A DNA stretch of 64,000 nt from Trachythela sp. YZ-2020. Its lineage: Eukaryota; Cnidaria; Anthozoa; Malacalcyonacea; Clavulariidae. This document shows, piece after piece, positions 11,367 to 21,679 of the stretch. Below the pieces are notes generated by a model that had not been told where the DNA came from, ran no database searches, and saw only the letters and a program-made list of their open reading frames with translations. The first letter of the stretch is position 1. Each line of letters opens with the position of its first letter. Where the stretch lies: positions 7,964,001 to 8,028,000 of the forward strand of contig JADLSH010000395.1 in NCBI GenBank assembly GCA_016169945.1. Reading direction: 5' to 3'. The translations under genes and the position numbers were made by a program.

Positions 11367-11415
11367 TGGGCCAGCAGTAATTGGCAATATGCTGTTGCGG
11401 TGTCCCTGCCAAAAT
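11367..11415 (+). repeat. Orphan CR1-like 3' tail
   Basis: GGGCCAGCAGTAATTGGC followed by GTTGCGGTGTCCCTGCC matches the tail of the element ending at 11214, 150 bp upstream. No coding sequence is attached, so it is a 5'-truncated relict or a SINE using the same tail. Confidence 0.6.
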
Positions 11416-11531
11416 TTTCTTAGCCTCTTTATGTAGCCCTACACAAAATGTGTAATTTAACCCCAACCCTATATATAATCACAGACATATAAACTCGTGT
11501 TGGGCTACATAAAGAACCAACCCAAAATTTT
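11409..11531. repeat. Short inverted repeat (about 123 bp)
   Basis: CCAAAATTTTCTTAGC..CTTTATGTAGCCCTA at the left is answered by GGGCTACATAAAGAACC..CCAAAATTTTG at the right. The arms are about 30 bp with mismatches. It is miniature-element-like; no target duplication was found. Confidence 0.5.
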
Positions 11532-11610
11532 GTAAATAGGTTATTTTTATATATATACTGGCAAAGTTAATAAATTGAACATAAGGGACCATTAATTTTT
11601 TAGAATCCAT

Positions 11611-11675
11611 GACAAAAACCCCACTGACATAAACCCCACTGACAAAAACCCCACCGACAAAAACCCCCAATTGAG
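11611..11675. repeat. Left MULE terminal minisatellite (3 x 15 bp)
   Basis: The units are GACAAAAACCCCACT, GACATAAACCCCACT and GACAAAAACCCCACC, followed by GACAAAAACCCCCAATT. It is the inverse of the array at 17631-17715. Confidence 0.85.
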
Positions 11676-11874
11676 ACAAAAAACCCACATTCTACGTTTT
11701 TCATATTATTTTCAATAAAAAAGTTGTGGTTTCGCCACTGTTATTAACGAACATCTGAAGTGATGTTTCATCTGATGTGATGTTTCAAACAATGGGAATT
11801 TAATGCGACTTTAATGGGAATTGCGTTATGTTGTTTGCATTCCTAAGAAGTGAGTCATCGATTGAATAATACTA

Positions 11875-12489
11875 CCGGGTGGGGCAAAAAAAAGTACGAT
11901 TGTTTGATTTAGTATAACTTAAAAACTAAAAGAGCTATTACACTTAAACAAGTTGCTTTGCATTCAGCGATGTCTAACTTAAATTTTGATATATGCCATG
12001 TGCATTTTCATGCAATATTGACCGAGATAGCTGCGTTTAAACTTGAGTAAACATTTTTGGAAGTGTCGAGAATTAGCTAAAAATGGCCTATTAAATAATT
12101 TGATAACCATTAGCATTTTACGCAAGTATTCGTTTCAATGAAGTGAAGTTGAAGTTAGAAAGCCAAATGTTAGAATAAAAGAGCATATCTATTCAAGAAA
12201 CATTTCTAACTTCAACTTCACTTCATTTAAATAATACTTACGATAAAATGGTAACGGTTATCAAATTAGTTTAATAGGCCGTTTTTAGCTAATTCTCGAC
12301 AGTTCCAAAAGTGTTTAGTCAAGTTTAAACGCAACTATCTCAGTCAATATTGTGTGAATTTGCACATGTCATATATCAACATTTAAGTTAGACATCGCTG
12401 AATACAAAGCAACTTGTTTAAGTGTAATAGCTATTTTAGTTTTTAAGTTATACTAAATCAAACAGTCGTACTTTTTTTGCCCCACCCGG
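11875..12489. mobile_element. 615-bp TA-flanked foldback (mariner-type miniature element)
   Basis: Almost the whole element is one inverted repeat with arms of about 285 bp. The ends read CCGGGTGGGGCAAAAAAAAG inward from both sides. TA flanks it on each side (11873-11874 and 12490-12491). It sits in the 5' leader of the MULE transposase gene, 54 bp upstream of the ATG. No coding sequence is present. Confidence 0.85.
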
Positions 12490-12542
12490 TATATAAAAAG
12501 CTGCTTTACATTCTCAATTCTGTTACAAACTAACTCAGAATC

Positions 12543-13028
12543 ATGGAAGTCATTCGGAGCAACAAAGGCGGTGAAAAACTGTGTTATGATGGTCATATGT
12601 ATACGAAGAAGTCCAGCAGTGCCAGCACTAAGCGGTGGGAATGTTCTAAAAGAGCAGCGCTTTCCTGCATTGGAAAAGTTACGACTGACGTAAACGTATC
12701 GCATGTCATTTCAAGCGTCGACCATAACCATGAGCGCAACGGCTTTGCAGTAGAAGCAACAAAAATGAAGGAAAATCTTCGTCAACGAGCAATTGGCAAC
12801 CGAGGCAACACCAGCCAGATCCTAGCTGACGCCATCGAACAGTTGACCGAAGGCGGACGAGTGGCCATGGGAAATACGAATTCGGTATAACGAAATATTC
12901 TAAGACAGCGACAAGCCAACCGACCAAAGGAACCAGCTTCCTTACAAGAATTGCGAGTGGAAAATGAGTGGACAACAACGGGTGGACAAGATCAACTCCC
13001 TTTTCTTATTCACGACAGCGGTGTTGAT
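12543..13028 (+). pseudogene. FLYWCH-MULE transposase, N-terminal piece
   Basis: This is the DNA-binding part of a MULE transposase. Residues about 1-65 form a FLYWCH-type zinc finger: Lys-Leu-CYDGHMYTK, then the WECSKRAALSCIGK cysteines and a SSVDHNHE histidine pair. A helical linker (AIEQLTEGGRVAM) follows. TAA at 12888-12890 interrupts the frame, after which the same frame continues with RNILRQRQANRP to HDSGVD. The next codons lie at 16282, after a 3245-bp insertion flanked by GTGTTGAT. Confidence 0.75.
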
Positions 13029-13209
13029 CAGGGGCGGATCTAGGGGTTGTCAAACTAGTCACGCAACTAAGGTAAAAATTGCGCAGATATAAAAATACAT
13101 AGTCCAGTTGTAATATTTCATGCAGCGGCAGCCGACAGTGAAGTACTTAATATTCAAAAATAGTTTTGACTAATCTGAGGCGGATTCTAGCCATTTGATT
13201 GGTCCATTT

Positions 13210-15730
13210 GAATTTTGACTAAAGTTTGCAGGGGTCTGACTCATTTGCTTCACTTTCGCTTCAACTTCAGTTGCTGTGGATGGTTGCGTCGCAAGGTTGT
13301 CGGGCCATTTCTCGGGATCGTCCAACCACACTGGTCCGTTCCACCACAGACGTTTCTCAGACAAAGGGCCCCCTCGACTGGCTATATCTGCCGGGTTGTC
13401 TTTCGTAGGTACGTGTCGCCATTCTATTTCTGGGTGTTGCTTTATCTTGGATACTCGATTGGCGACGAACTGGCGATACTGTCCTTCTCCATGGATCCAA
13501 TGTACTGTGGACCGTGCTGTCTAGCCACCCATATATCTTTGGTTCAGGAAGGTTTTGTAGTGCGTTCTGGACATTCTTGACTAGGTTTGTCGCCATGTGT
13601 GCAGATATCAACTCTAAACGAGGAATAGTCAACCCCTCTTTGGCCAATCTCGATTTAGCTCCCACCAATTGTTGCGTGTTTCCTGATGGCTGTCGCACCA
13701 CAGAGTATACCACAGCTCCCACACCGTTGGTAGAAGCGTCACCAAAGGTGTGAAGTTCGACATTCAATACAGGCTCTCGGTAATTCACTATTGGTCGAGG
13801 TACGGTTTCTTCTTTTGGCAGTGACTTTTCCCATTTGTTCCAGCGACGATTTAACGGTTCTCGAATATCAGCATCCCATGGTACCTTTGTCTTGCACACG
13901 TCCCGAAAGATCATTTTCCCTTCTAATATGATTGGGGACACCAGACCCAGGGGGTCATAGATTTTTGCTAGCTTGCTAAGGATGGTGCGTTTGGTTGTAG
14001 TAGGGTTACTCTCAACGGTTGGAAAAGGTATAGTTAGAGTATCCTTCGATTTGTTCCACTTTAACCCAAGCATTGTTGTCTCAGTTGAATCACCGCCTAG
14101 CTGCTGTTTGGCGTATGTTTCCTCGTCGTTTCCCACCGGTGTTTCGCCATGCAATTCAAGTTCACTTGCGTTAGAGTTCCATTTATGTAACTTAAATGAG
14201 GCGTCTTCGAAGATTTCCACTGACTTATCTTTCCGATCTTTAGCTTGTATAACGGTTTGCCCCCCGGTGAGCAAATCATCCACATACAAGCTCTTACGTA
14301 GCTCCGCGACAATCTCAGGATACCTTTCTTACCACGAGTTAAGATGTTGCTCGATTACCCCAGCGAGGAGAAATGGCGATGGAGCCAACCCAAACACTCT
14401 TGTGAATCTCAACGTTTCTATCTTCGAATCCTCCTCACACCGCCAGTGAAACCTCAGGGCGTCACGCTCATTCTCTCTAACTCTCACTTGCAAAAAAGCC
14501 TTCTGAATGTCACCAGATATTACGACTGGATAACCACGCTGATGGACAAGTACATCCCATAGCTTATTTTGTAAAGGTGGGCCTGGGTACAAGCAGTCAT
14601 TAAGCGATGGACTGTCATGTGTTTCTTTGGCAGACGCATCATACACGATTCGCACTTTTGTAGTTTTCGCCGTCTCTCTCACTACTGGTTTATGGGGGAG
14701 GTAGAATTCCACTCCCTTCGCTGGACCTTCGGCTGGCTCGACCACTCCACTCTGCTTCTGATCTTCAATGATGGCATTATACTCACTCATCAGATCTTCA
14801 CGTTTCAGCTTAGTAACAAGGCCTTCGAGTCGACGTTGACTTCCTCGCTCGTTAGTTGGTAATGTTGGTAAATTCCCTTTCCACGGTAATCCCGTCTCAT
14901 ACCAGCCTTCAGGGTCTCTGGTGAGCTGTTCTTTGAACTCGTTGTAAAGTACATCTAGGCGACACAACTGTTCGTAATCCAACTGGTTGGTTTGTGTGAG
15001 CAACATTCTCTTCCTGTCGAATTCTTTCCCTGGGGACATCAAGAACCATCCCAATCGAGTCAACTCTGCAACAGGTTCCATGTCCTTTCCAACTCTTGGC
15101 TTTGTCTCAGTTTTTATTCTAGAGTAATCTCCACTCCCGAGAACAACATGTACAGGAAGCTTTGGTTTTGTGTCTCGATCTTCTATAGTCACTCCCTTCA
15201 AGTGTGGGTATTTGTGGATAAGGTTTTCGTAGTCGGGGTTCTTGAGGAAAAGTAATTCAGGTTTATCCAACTTGATGAAATTTGTTGTCATGGCAAAATC
15301 ACTGTTAGTTGATTCAATCTTAACTTCGTATATGTCTCTAGCCGCACTTGCTTCGAACACATTAGCATGTCAATCTTCTTTGTTTGCGTATCTATAGGTT
15401 TAATGTTAAGTTCATGTATTAACCTGGCATATGAACTTCCCGCTCCAGAGTCTATCAAAGCTCTGCATAAAATTCCGTTTACGCTCACATTTACAACAGG
15501 GAAAACACCTTCGCTTGATTCATTTGTAGTATAAAGTTTTTTACTACCACCTTCCCCCCCGGAATTTCCTCCTTGTTTGCCAATCTGTTGACAGATGGAT
15601 GTGTGATGACGTCGGTCGCATTGTTGACAACTTCTCTTACTAGGACACTCTGCGGCCCTGTGGTTTTCCCCTGTGCAGTTGAAACACAGACGGTGTTTTG
15701 CTAGTATCTGTCTAGTTTAGATTCAGGGGC
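13210..15730 (-). pseudogene. BEL/Pao polyprotein fragment (zinc knuckle, protease, RT, RNase H)
   Basis: From right to left: two CCHC zinc knuckles (CFNCTGENHRAAEC and CQQCDRRHHTSIC, about 15700-15600), an aspartic protease with ALIDSGAGSS (about 15450), then the reverse transcriptase with FYLPHKPV, VYDAS and SGDIQKAFLQV. The frame breaks near 14300, after which MYVDDLLTGG gives the catalytic YVDD. RNase H follows with FGDASTNGVGAVVYS and AHMATNLV. It ends near 13210 inside the sequence preceding the integrase. Integrase and a second LTR are absent, and most of Gag is missing. At least three frame breaks are present, so it is inactive. Confidence 0.8.
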
Positions 15731-15785
15731 CTCCATCGCCGAAGATTAGCGTATCTTTGCTGTGTTTCAAGCTATATCTCTTATA

Positions 15786-15802
15786 TCCCGTCCGAGGTGC
15801 CA
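15786..15802 (-). other. tRNA primer-binding site of the BEL/Pao fragment
   Basis: On the minus strand the bases TGGCACCTCGGACGGGA lie two bases after the LTR end. They begin TGG, as expected for complementarity to a tRNA 3' CCA end. The tRNA identity was not determined. Confidence 0.55.
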
Positions 15803-15804
15803 GA

Positions 15805-16118
15805 TGTAGAAAATTATCTCGTTGCCCCCGTATTTATATATTGGCAGGTGAAATGTACAACGTCAACAAATACAAATATTAAACTTTATTTTATTATCGC
15901 TCACTTTATAGCTAACAATTACTCCAATCGCAGTTTGTATTCTCTCAGTCTCAGTTCATATTTTCTCAGTCTCAGAATCCCCCGAACCATCGAAGCTCGA
16001 TAAAAACAACAACAGAAAACCCCCCGCGAGGCCACATGGAAACAACGTTTCCTATTGATTAGTAACTAATTGGGTTAGTTCCGGTCTGCATTAGTAATTA
16101 GTTTGACAGTTTACGACA
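15805..16118 (-). repeat. Solo-side 5' LTR of the BEL/Pao fragment
   Basis: On the minus strand this 314-bp stretch starts TGTCGTAAAC and ends TTCTACA, directly before the primer site. It contains an AATAAA sequence. The partner LTR is not in the element, so the far boundary is a best guess. Confidence 0.5.
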
Positions 16119-16281
16119 TTGTGTTTCCTATGCATGCTGAAACACTCATTTTATTGCCTAGCTAAAAACAATAGCGCGCCCCCCCTTCCCACCGAAAAAA
16201 TACGCTCCCCCGTGGGGTAGTGGAACCAAAATTTTTTGACTAACGTACGAAAAAATTCCTAGATCCGCCCCTGGTGTTGAT

Positions 16282-16506
16282 GCAAGAAACCGAATAGTCG
16301 CGTTTGCTACCGAAGACGGTCTTCGTCATTTAGCCGGCTCTGATACATGGTTCATGGACGGAACCTTCTCATCTGCGCCTGCATTATTCGAACAGCTATT
16401 CGTCATCCGTGCTCATCTTGGCGAATCCGCAGTTAGCTGTTTATATGCTTTTCTGCCTGGTAATACTCAAGAAATTTACGAAGAAGTTCTAACTGCAGTT
16501 CTTAGA
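16282..16506 (+). pseudogene. MULE transposase, catalytic-core piece 1
   Basis: This continues the FLYWCH-MULE frame after the hAT-type insertion. WFMDGTFSSAP is the MULE motif with the first catalytic Asp. QLFVIRAHLGE and CLYAFLPGNTQEIYEEVL are typical of the core. It is cut at AVLR by the truncated LINE that starts at 16507. Confidence 0.8.
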
Positions 16507-17190
16507 TAGATAGATAGATAGATAGATAGTTTATTGAAGTTATAACTTACAGCAACAAAGGCTGAATTATAATAACCTTTACATTAAAAAGTATAAATTT
16601 ATATGTTACATTAAAATTTTATAAAATTATGATTACATTCTTAATACGAGTATCTATAGGAATTGTATAGGATAAAACTGTTTTTCAATCTATTTGTCTT
16701 ACATTTTGGAAGCTGAAACGTGCGTCTGTTACGTAAGCATATGGTACTATTGTTTCTAGGAGGCAATAGTTTATACAGTTTGTGTGAATTATCATCGATA
16801 ATATCCTGAAATAACTTATCGTTTAAACTTTGTCGTCTACTGGATAGTGTTCCAAAGTTCGCCGTTCGTAAAGCTTGGCTATAAGACAGTTCGGGGTGTA
16901 TAATACGTAGGGCACGCTTTTGTAGACTCTCTAGATCGTCGGATAAATATTGAGGTAATGAGCCATGGAAAACTTCACACACGTACTCTGTTATAGGGCG
17001 AATGCAAGTGATGTAGAATAGAGTAAGATCTTTGGTTGGAAGTTTAGCACGTTTAAGCTGTCTAAGAAAGTACAAACGCGATGCTACTTTCTTACAAATC
17101 TCCGCGATATGAGTGTTCCACTTTAGGTCGTTTGATATCGTTAAACCTAACAGTTTTGCAGAAGGGACAATTTCGACAATTGATAAGGGA
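16507..17190 (-). mobile_element. 5'-truncated LINE, 3' end of reverse transcriptase
   Basis: The minus-strand reading contains the RT thumb and C-terminal region: LLGLTISNDLKWNTHI, RLYFLRQLKRA, the LQKRALRIIHP segment and an ending RTFQLPKCKTNRLKNSF. The 3' end is a (CTAT)n run seen on the plus strand as TAGATAGATAGA (16503-16530), typical of LINEs with microsatellite tails. It is inserted in the MULE transposase between AVLR and DELGLDFEP. The C-terminal motif resembles the LINE at 59021-60448 (HDFILPKVRTERFKKTF), so both are probably one clade. Confidence 0.75.
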
Positions 17191-17420
17191 GATGAACTTG
17201 GACTGGATTTTGAACCGGCAGCTACGGTGACCGATTTTGAGCAAGCCATAATGAACGCCGTTGCAAACAAGCTTGGTCCACAGGTCATTATCAAAGCCTG
17301 TTTCTACCATCTAACCCAGAGCACATGGCGAAAAATCCAAAGTCTGGGACTAACCAATATTTACAAAGAAGATGCAATCAAGCATTTCTGTGGGATGCTC
17401 GATGGACTAGCATTTCTTTG
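17191..17420 (+). pseudogene. MULE transposase, catalytic-core piece 2
   Basis: The frame continues with ELGLDFEPAATVTDFEQA, carrying the second catalytic Asp (TDFE). FYHLTQSTWRKIQSLGL and KHFCGMLDGLAFL follow, all family signatures. After about 17420 the family pattern stops and AT-rich sequence leads to the right terminal repeat, so the C-terminus has been deleted. Confidence 0.8.
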
Positions 17421-17630
17421 GAACAGATGCTGCACGGCGTCGGTCACAACATTCGACTTTATTAGTCATACGAACAATAATATATACTTCTATAATACTT
17501 ATATAACAACCAACAATTTTGTAGTTTTTCATATTTCATATTTTAATATTTCATATTTTAAAATTAAAAAGATTGAAAAGAATTTGAAAAACGGAGAATG
17601 TGGAGTTTTTGTCTGAATTTGGTAATTGGG

Positions 17631-17715
17631 GGTTTTTGTCGGTGGGGTTTATGTCGGTGGGGTTTATGTCGGTGGGGTTTATGTCGGTGGGGTTTATGTC
17701 GGTGGGGTTTATGTC
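17631..17715. repeat. Right MULE terminal minisatellite (5 perfect 15-bp units)
   Basis: GGTGGGGTTTATGTC is repeated five times without change from 17641. A GGGGGTTTTTGTC variant precedes it. It is inverted relative to 11611-11675. Perfect identity suggests recent unequal exchange or replication slippage. Confidence 0.9.
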
Positions 17716-18059
17716 AGTATCCCAATTTTTTATCGGATGGGGGGCTGGTTGAATTTGGGGGTGGGCCATCCAAAAATATTGACCAAAGGGAGTGGGAGGC
17801 AAAAAACGAAACAATGTTTTGTTGTTCTGTTTGCAAGAATGTCGTTCAAAATGGCCATTTTGGGCTACTAAAATTGAAACTTCTTAAGGAAGATATTTAC
17901 AAATAACATAGGTACAACTTATTTTGTAAGTACAGCTAGGGGGTATACCTAAGCAGTGTTATCTACAGTAACTGCTACTCTTTTGAAGGAAATCTTTCGA
18001 AATAGTGGGAAGCAGTCGTGGAGTTTTGTTTGAAATTTCTCTTTCACCTTCTTTTCTCC

Positions 18060-18339
18060 TTTTTCTTGAACATTCATTGAAATATTGGTACTGGCTTTGT
18101 GCTAGTGGAACCACGTTGGAGAGGATACTGGCAAGGGACCTTTCCACACGATACTTCAAAAAACTTGTTTTGGACACAAAACCACATTCCCTTCATTTGG
18201 TCCGGGAAAGAACTTTGTTCCTTGTGTTTCATTGTCGGGTGGTAATCAAAGGCTTCTTTATTCGAATACACAGTACGAGTAGAACCAAATAAGTTCAAAT
18301 TGCCCATTAGTCGTCTGCACATTTGAACTGATGTGTGCC
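18060..18339 (-). pseudogene. DUF6589-like gene, probable 3' exon
   Basis: It begins after TTTTACAG at 18340-18341 and encodes GHTSVQMCRRLMGNLNLFGS, then PDQMKGMWFCVQNKFFEV. The GHT..R.MGNL and FPDQ.KG.WF patterns fit the region downstream of the DUF6589 core as I remember it. The frame is lost near 18080. Role unknown. Confidence 0.4.
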
Positions 18340-19043
18340 CTGTAAAAGAAAAGTACAAAATAAACCACAATATCAGGGTTCTCAACAGTTGTGAGCGGGG
18401 CAGGTAAAAGAGGTGTCTGGACAGGGAAGCGTCCCGTAGCACCAGAGGCGTGACAAAACCTGAAGTATCTGAAATGCCATTTCCTGCATTTTGTTGAGGG
18501 CTTTTATAGAATTCTAAACATAACAATAAAACGTCATATCAATTATAAAACACACCACTGTTTTACACAAACTGTGTTTACAACAAAATACCTTTACATA
18601 AACTCTAGGATTCTCCAGGCGGTAATCAGTACTTGTGGAAACGGTAAATTTTACTGGTTACTGCCTGATAAGGAGAACCCTGAATATTAACATTCAGGAC
18701 CTGAAAATAAATAGAAACAGGTCACCTTATACCAGGAAAGCACCACTTGATCAGAAATAATTAATGCTTATCCAACTAAAAATAACACCTCAATTATTTA
18801 ATATGAACTTATGCCTACATCATGCTCTATTCTGTGTGGCAATCCATGTTATTGACAAAGAGAGAAGCAATGCTTTCAATTTGACCCACGATAGACAGTT
18901 TACTAGTCCACTTTTGCCATTTATACATTAGCTATATCATCTTGCCAATTATTGAGACTTAGTTATTGTAAGTTTTTCTCTATTTGCATGGCATGGATTG
19001 TTACCAGAAGTCTCCTCATATATCAATAGAATAGCTCACATAC

Positions 19044-19734
19044 CAGTCACATAATATAGGTTTCTACATACTCGTTGAGATCCAAGTTGTGACCAACTTT
19101 ACCACTGAGGTTAACAGTTGAGATGTCCTTGATCAATTTTCTAAATGCAAGAGGCCAAAGGGCAGTAAAATTCACCACATGCACAAACGCTTCTGTCCAA
19201 TAATTCTTAAAGCCAAGTTGGGCAAATATAGGCAGCATAATTATCCACACAACTTCCCTCAGATTTCCATCACCGTACTTCCCTGCTGCAATGAATAGAG
19301 CCAAAAGTGGTCCAAACAAGGTGAACAGCTGCTGGTGATAGGCGTGGCTTTCATCCTTTACCGCACTCTCTTTCAACCATTCTTTGAATCTTTCCAGTAG
19401 AATCTTGTTGTGACTTTTCTCGTTGTGACTCGTAGAATTTTCTCTTTTTAAATACTTCTACTGTCAATTTCGGTCTCTTCATAACTACATTTAACAATTT
19501 GTGGAGACCGCCATTACCATGTGCTTTAAAAGCAGCCTCACAAAGGTATCCTTTGGCATGCATGTCACCAGGAATCTCAGTAGACCAACCATATGCAGCA
19601 TTATCTCTATTCCTAACACTGTGATTGTTCTTACATGTACCCACATCTCTGACGACTGCTGTTGAAAATTTTTCGCATTCCGATCTTTTGTACGTGAAGT
19701 CAGAGGAAATGCTGCTGCTGTCACTGTCACTCAT
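19044..19734 (-). pseudogene. DUF6589-like gene, C-terminal core exon
   Basis: An acceptor (CATCCTTAG) precedes 19734. The first part is Ser/Asp-rich (MSDSDSSSISSDF) and continues with GDMHAKGYLCEAAFKAHG. A frame break near 19370 leads to AAGKYGDGNLREVVWIIMLP and NYWTEAFVHVVNFTALWP, which I recognise as the conserved C-terminal part of DUF6589. A donor-like CTG|GTATGTGAG lies at 19044, preceded by a stop in the present frame. The biochemical function of this domain is not established. Confidence 0.5.
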
Positions 19735-19799
19735 CTAAGGATGGTTGAGCTTCTGTGGATAATCCACAACTATCATTCTGGATTAACGAGACAACAGGA

Positions 19800-20775
19800 C
19801 ATTACAAAATTTGGGAAGAGGTCTTAAATAAATCGATAATCTCATTCGCCTCCATTGCTATTGCCATGTCAAGTGGACAAGGGAAGCTGCCAAACATCTC
19901 GCCCTGATATTCAGCAAAATTTGCTACAAGAAGTTTACACAGGTTGTCAGAATTCCATACAGCTATTGATAATGGAGTTGTGCCACAGCCCTCCTTTGCA
20001 TTGGGATACCACTGGCCAACAAGATGTTTGCCAATGTATAACGTTTTTCTTCTATTGCTGCACGAAAGACAGTTCTTTCAAATCTATCCCTATTTAGTGT
20101 TATTTAGTTCTTTATGTTTCTTTGACAAGTCCTGCACAATTTTATCCAAGGCACTGTCATCACCAGAGTCTACAGTCTGTTGAGCTAGATTAACTAGCTT
20201 CTTATACAACGTGTTAAATCTTTCATCGGGGTCTTTCTGGACCAAAGAACCCTCACTGACACTGTTGTCTTGGCTGTCACCTTCACTTTCATCCTCATCT
20301 GGGTCATTGTCCACATCTTTGGTTTGAAGATCACTCTGATCAATCTCTTTTTCGCTTGATCCCAGCTGATTTTCCAGGTCAGTCAATTGAACATGATGCA
20401 ACTGAAGAGATTTGATGAAATAGTAACGCTCACGGGCTGAATTGAGATCAAACTCTTTCTTTGTCTTATCAAACTCGATGTAGTCATTTGCTTTACCATG
20501 AGGGATACCAAATTCTTTGGCAAAATCATCAAGTATCAAAGCAGTTCCAGTCAAGGTGGAGTTATCTTCCAGAGAGAGTGGCAGGTTGATAACATCCGTC
20601 TTCTCTCTAGATTGCATGTTTTTGCAAAATTCTTCCACTGGAGGTATCTTTATCTTATACTTCTCGTTTCTTTCTTTAAGGTTGGCGTGTTGCAACCAAG
20701 CATGAATTTCTGCTTCACCCATTTCAATCAGAGGTTTTGGTTGTGTAGGCAAACAATTAACGCTCTTCCCCAATA
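19800..20775 (-). pseudogene. DUF6589-like gene, middle exon with ankyrin-like end
   Basis: It starts after an acceptor (CTACCTTTAG). The first 220 codons are hydrophilic, with a strongly acidic stretch (DPDEDESEGD). After a stop at 20090 other frames continue with RFERTVFRAAIEEKRYTLAN and GCGTTPLSIAVWNSDNLCKL, which resembles an ankyrin repeat, ending near 19805. At least two frame breaks are present. Confidence 0.4.
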
Positions 20776-21629
20776 ACTAAAGGTAGTAATGGTCATACCA
20801 TCTCTCCCATAGCATCTTGTGTTCATGCATTGAATCTATTAAAAGACAATGCCAAAGGTTTGCATTAAAATATAGCAATGTTACGTAGACATTCAACTAC
20901 TGTATCCATATGCTGAATGACATGTTTTACAGTCATCACTAAGATTCCAGCCAATTGGTTTAAAATATTATTACAGGGTACGATGCAAAATTGGTCAGTC
21001 ATTTTAGTTGCAATCTATTGTAATACTAAGTATAATTTTAGTTATTCATGTAGATATATATGACTGTAGTCTAGTGGAGCCCAGTGGATACAAGGAAGTT
21101 TTGTGGTAGGAGCCGATAATCGGTAACTTTTAGGCTTATCGGATATTCAATAAAAACTTGTCACATTTGGTTCCAACAATAGAAATATCAAATCTATATT
21201 ATTCGTCCTATTTTGGAGATTCTTCCCGATTAGATATGTTCAAACATTCTATGCAGATAAGCAAAATGAAAAACTTGTCAAGAACAAAATTGTCTAGCAT
21301 ACATGTACGGAAGTAAACTTGTCAAGGAAAACCTGCTTATCTGTAGGGAGCTTAATACGTTTTGCCTTAAATTCTTGACCAATATCGGTAACAACCGATA
21401 AGCCCACATATCGTACAGGAATTTATGGTGTCTGTAAATTGAGTTTTCCGTTATCGGCTTATCTCTAGTCTACAAAGTGTCCCACATGCCTGTTTTATGA
21501 AATCAATCCAGCATCAAAATAATTTTTTAGCCATTCTTACAAATTCCACATCCATCAACTCATTAATTACCAATTACATAAAAAGGCTTCTGGGACATTT
21601 CTATGACCTAGTTAATAATGGTCAAACGT

Positions 21630-21679
21630 GTGATTACAAAATCGCACGGCCGTGAAGCGGGAGTGCGATTTGTAATCAC
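21630..21679. repeat. Short hairpin, 17-18 bp stem
   Basis: GTGATTACAAAATCGCAC pairs with GTGCGATTTGTAATCAC, with one bulge and a 15-base loop. Its first nine bases are shared with the hairpin at 55610-55664. It lies in an AT-rich stretch, 20781-22686, in which no gene was seen. Confidence 0.6.

Larger units (their letters stand above)
13029..16273. mobile_element. hAT-type element carrying a BEL/Pao fragment
   Basis: The ends are CAGGGGCGGATCTAGG and its inverse. The exact 8-bp duplication GTGTTGAT flanks them (13021-13028 and 16274-16281). The insertion splits the MULE transposase codons cleanly; joining at the duplication restores frame. No hAT transposase lies inside. Its own sequence appears limited to about 180 bp at the left and 155 bp at the right. 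The remainder, about 13210-16118, is a partial BEL/Pao retrotransposon on the minus strand. Confidence 0.8.
11603..17723 (+). mobile_element. FLYWCH-MULE DNA transposon with minisatellite ends, triply interrupted
   Basis: Both ends carry inverted arrays of a 15-bp unit (GACATAAACCCCACC and variants). Left of centre these are followed by CACATTCT and CGTTTTTCA-type sequence that matches the right side in inverse order. The 9 bases AATTTTTTA stand just outside each end (11594-11602 and 17724-17732) and are a candidate duplication; MULEs make 8-11 bp duplications, but this one is AT-rich and so weak. The transposase gene lies in three pieces (12543-13028, 16282-16506, 17191-17420). After subtracting the insertions at 11875-12489, 13029-16273 and 16507-17190, about 1.6 kb of original element remains. 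The 3' part of the transposase is missing. Confidence 0.65.

Noticed and set aside
12453..12978. Minus-strand open frames across the MULE N-terminus
   Set aside because: They are shadows of the FLYWCH reading on the plus strand, which has clear zinc-finger spacing.
17641..17715. Possible CRISPR or satellite array
   Set aside because: The 15-bp units are contiguous without spacers, and they match an inverted array at the other end of the same MULE, so they are transposon termini.
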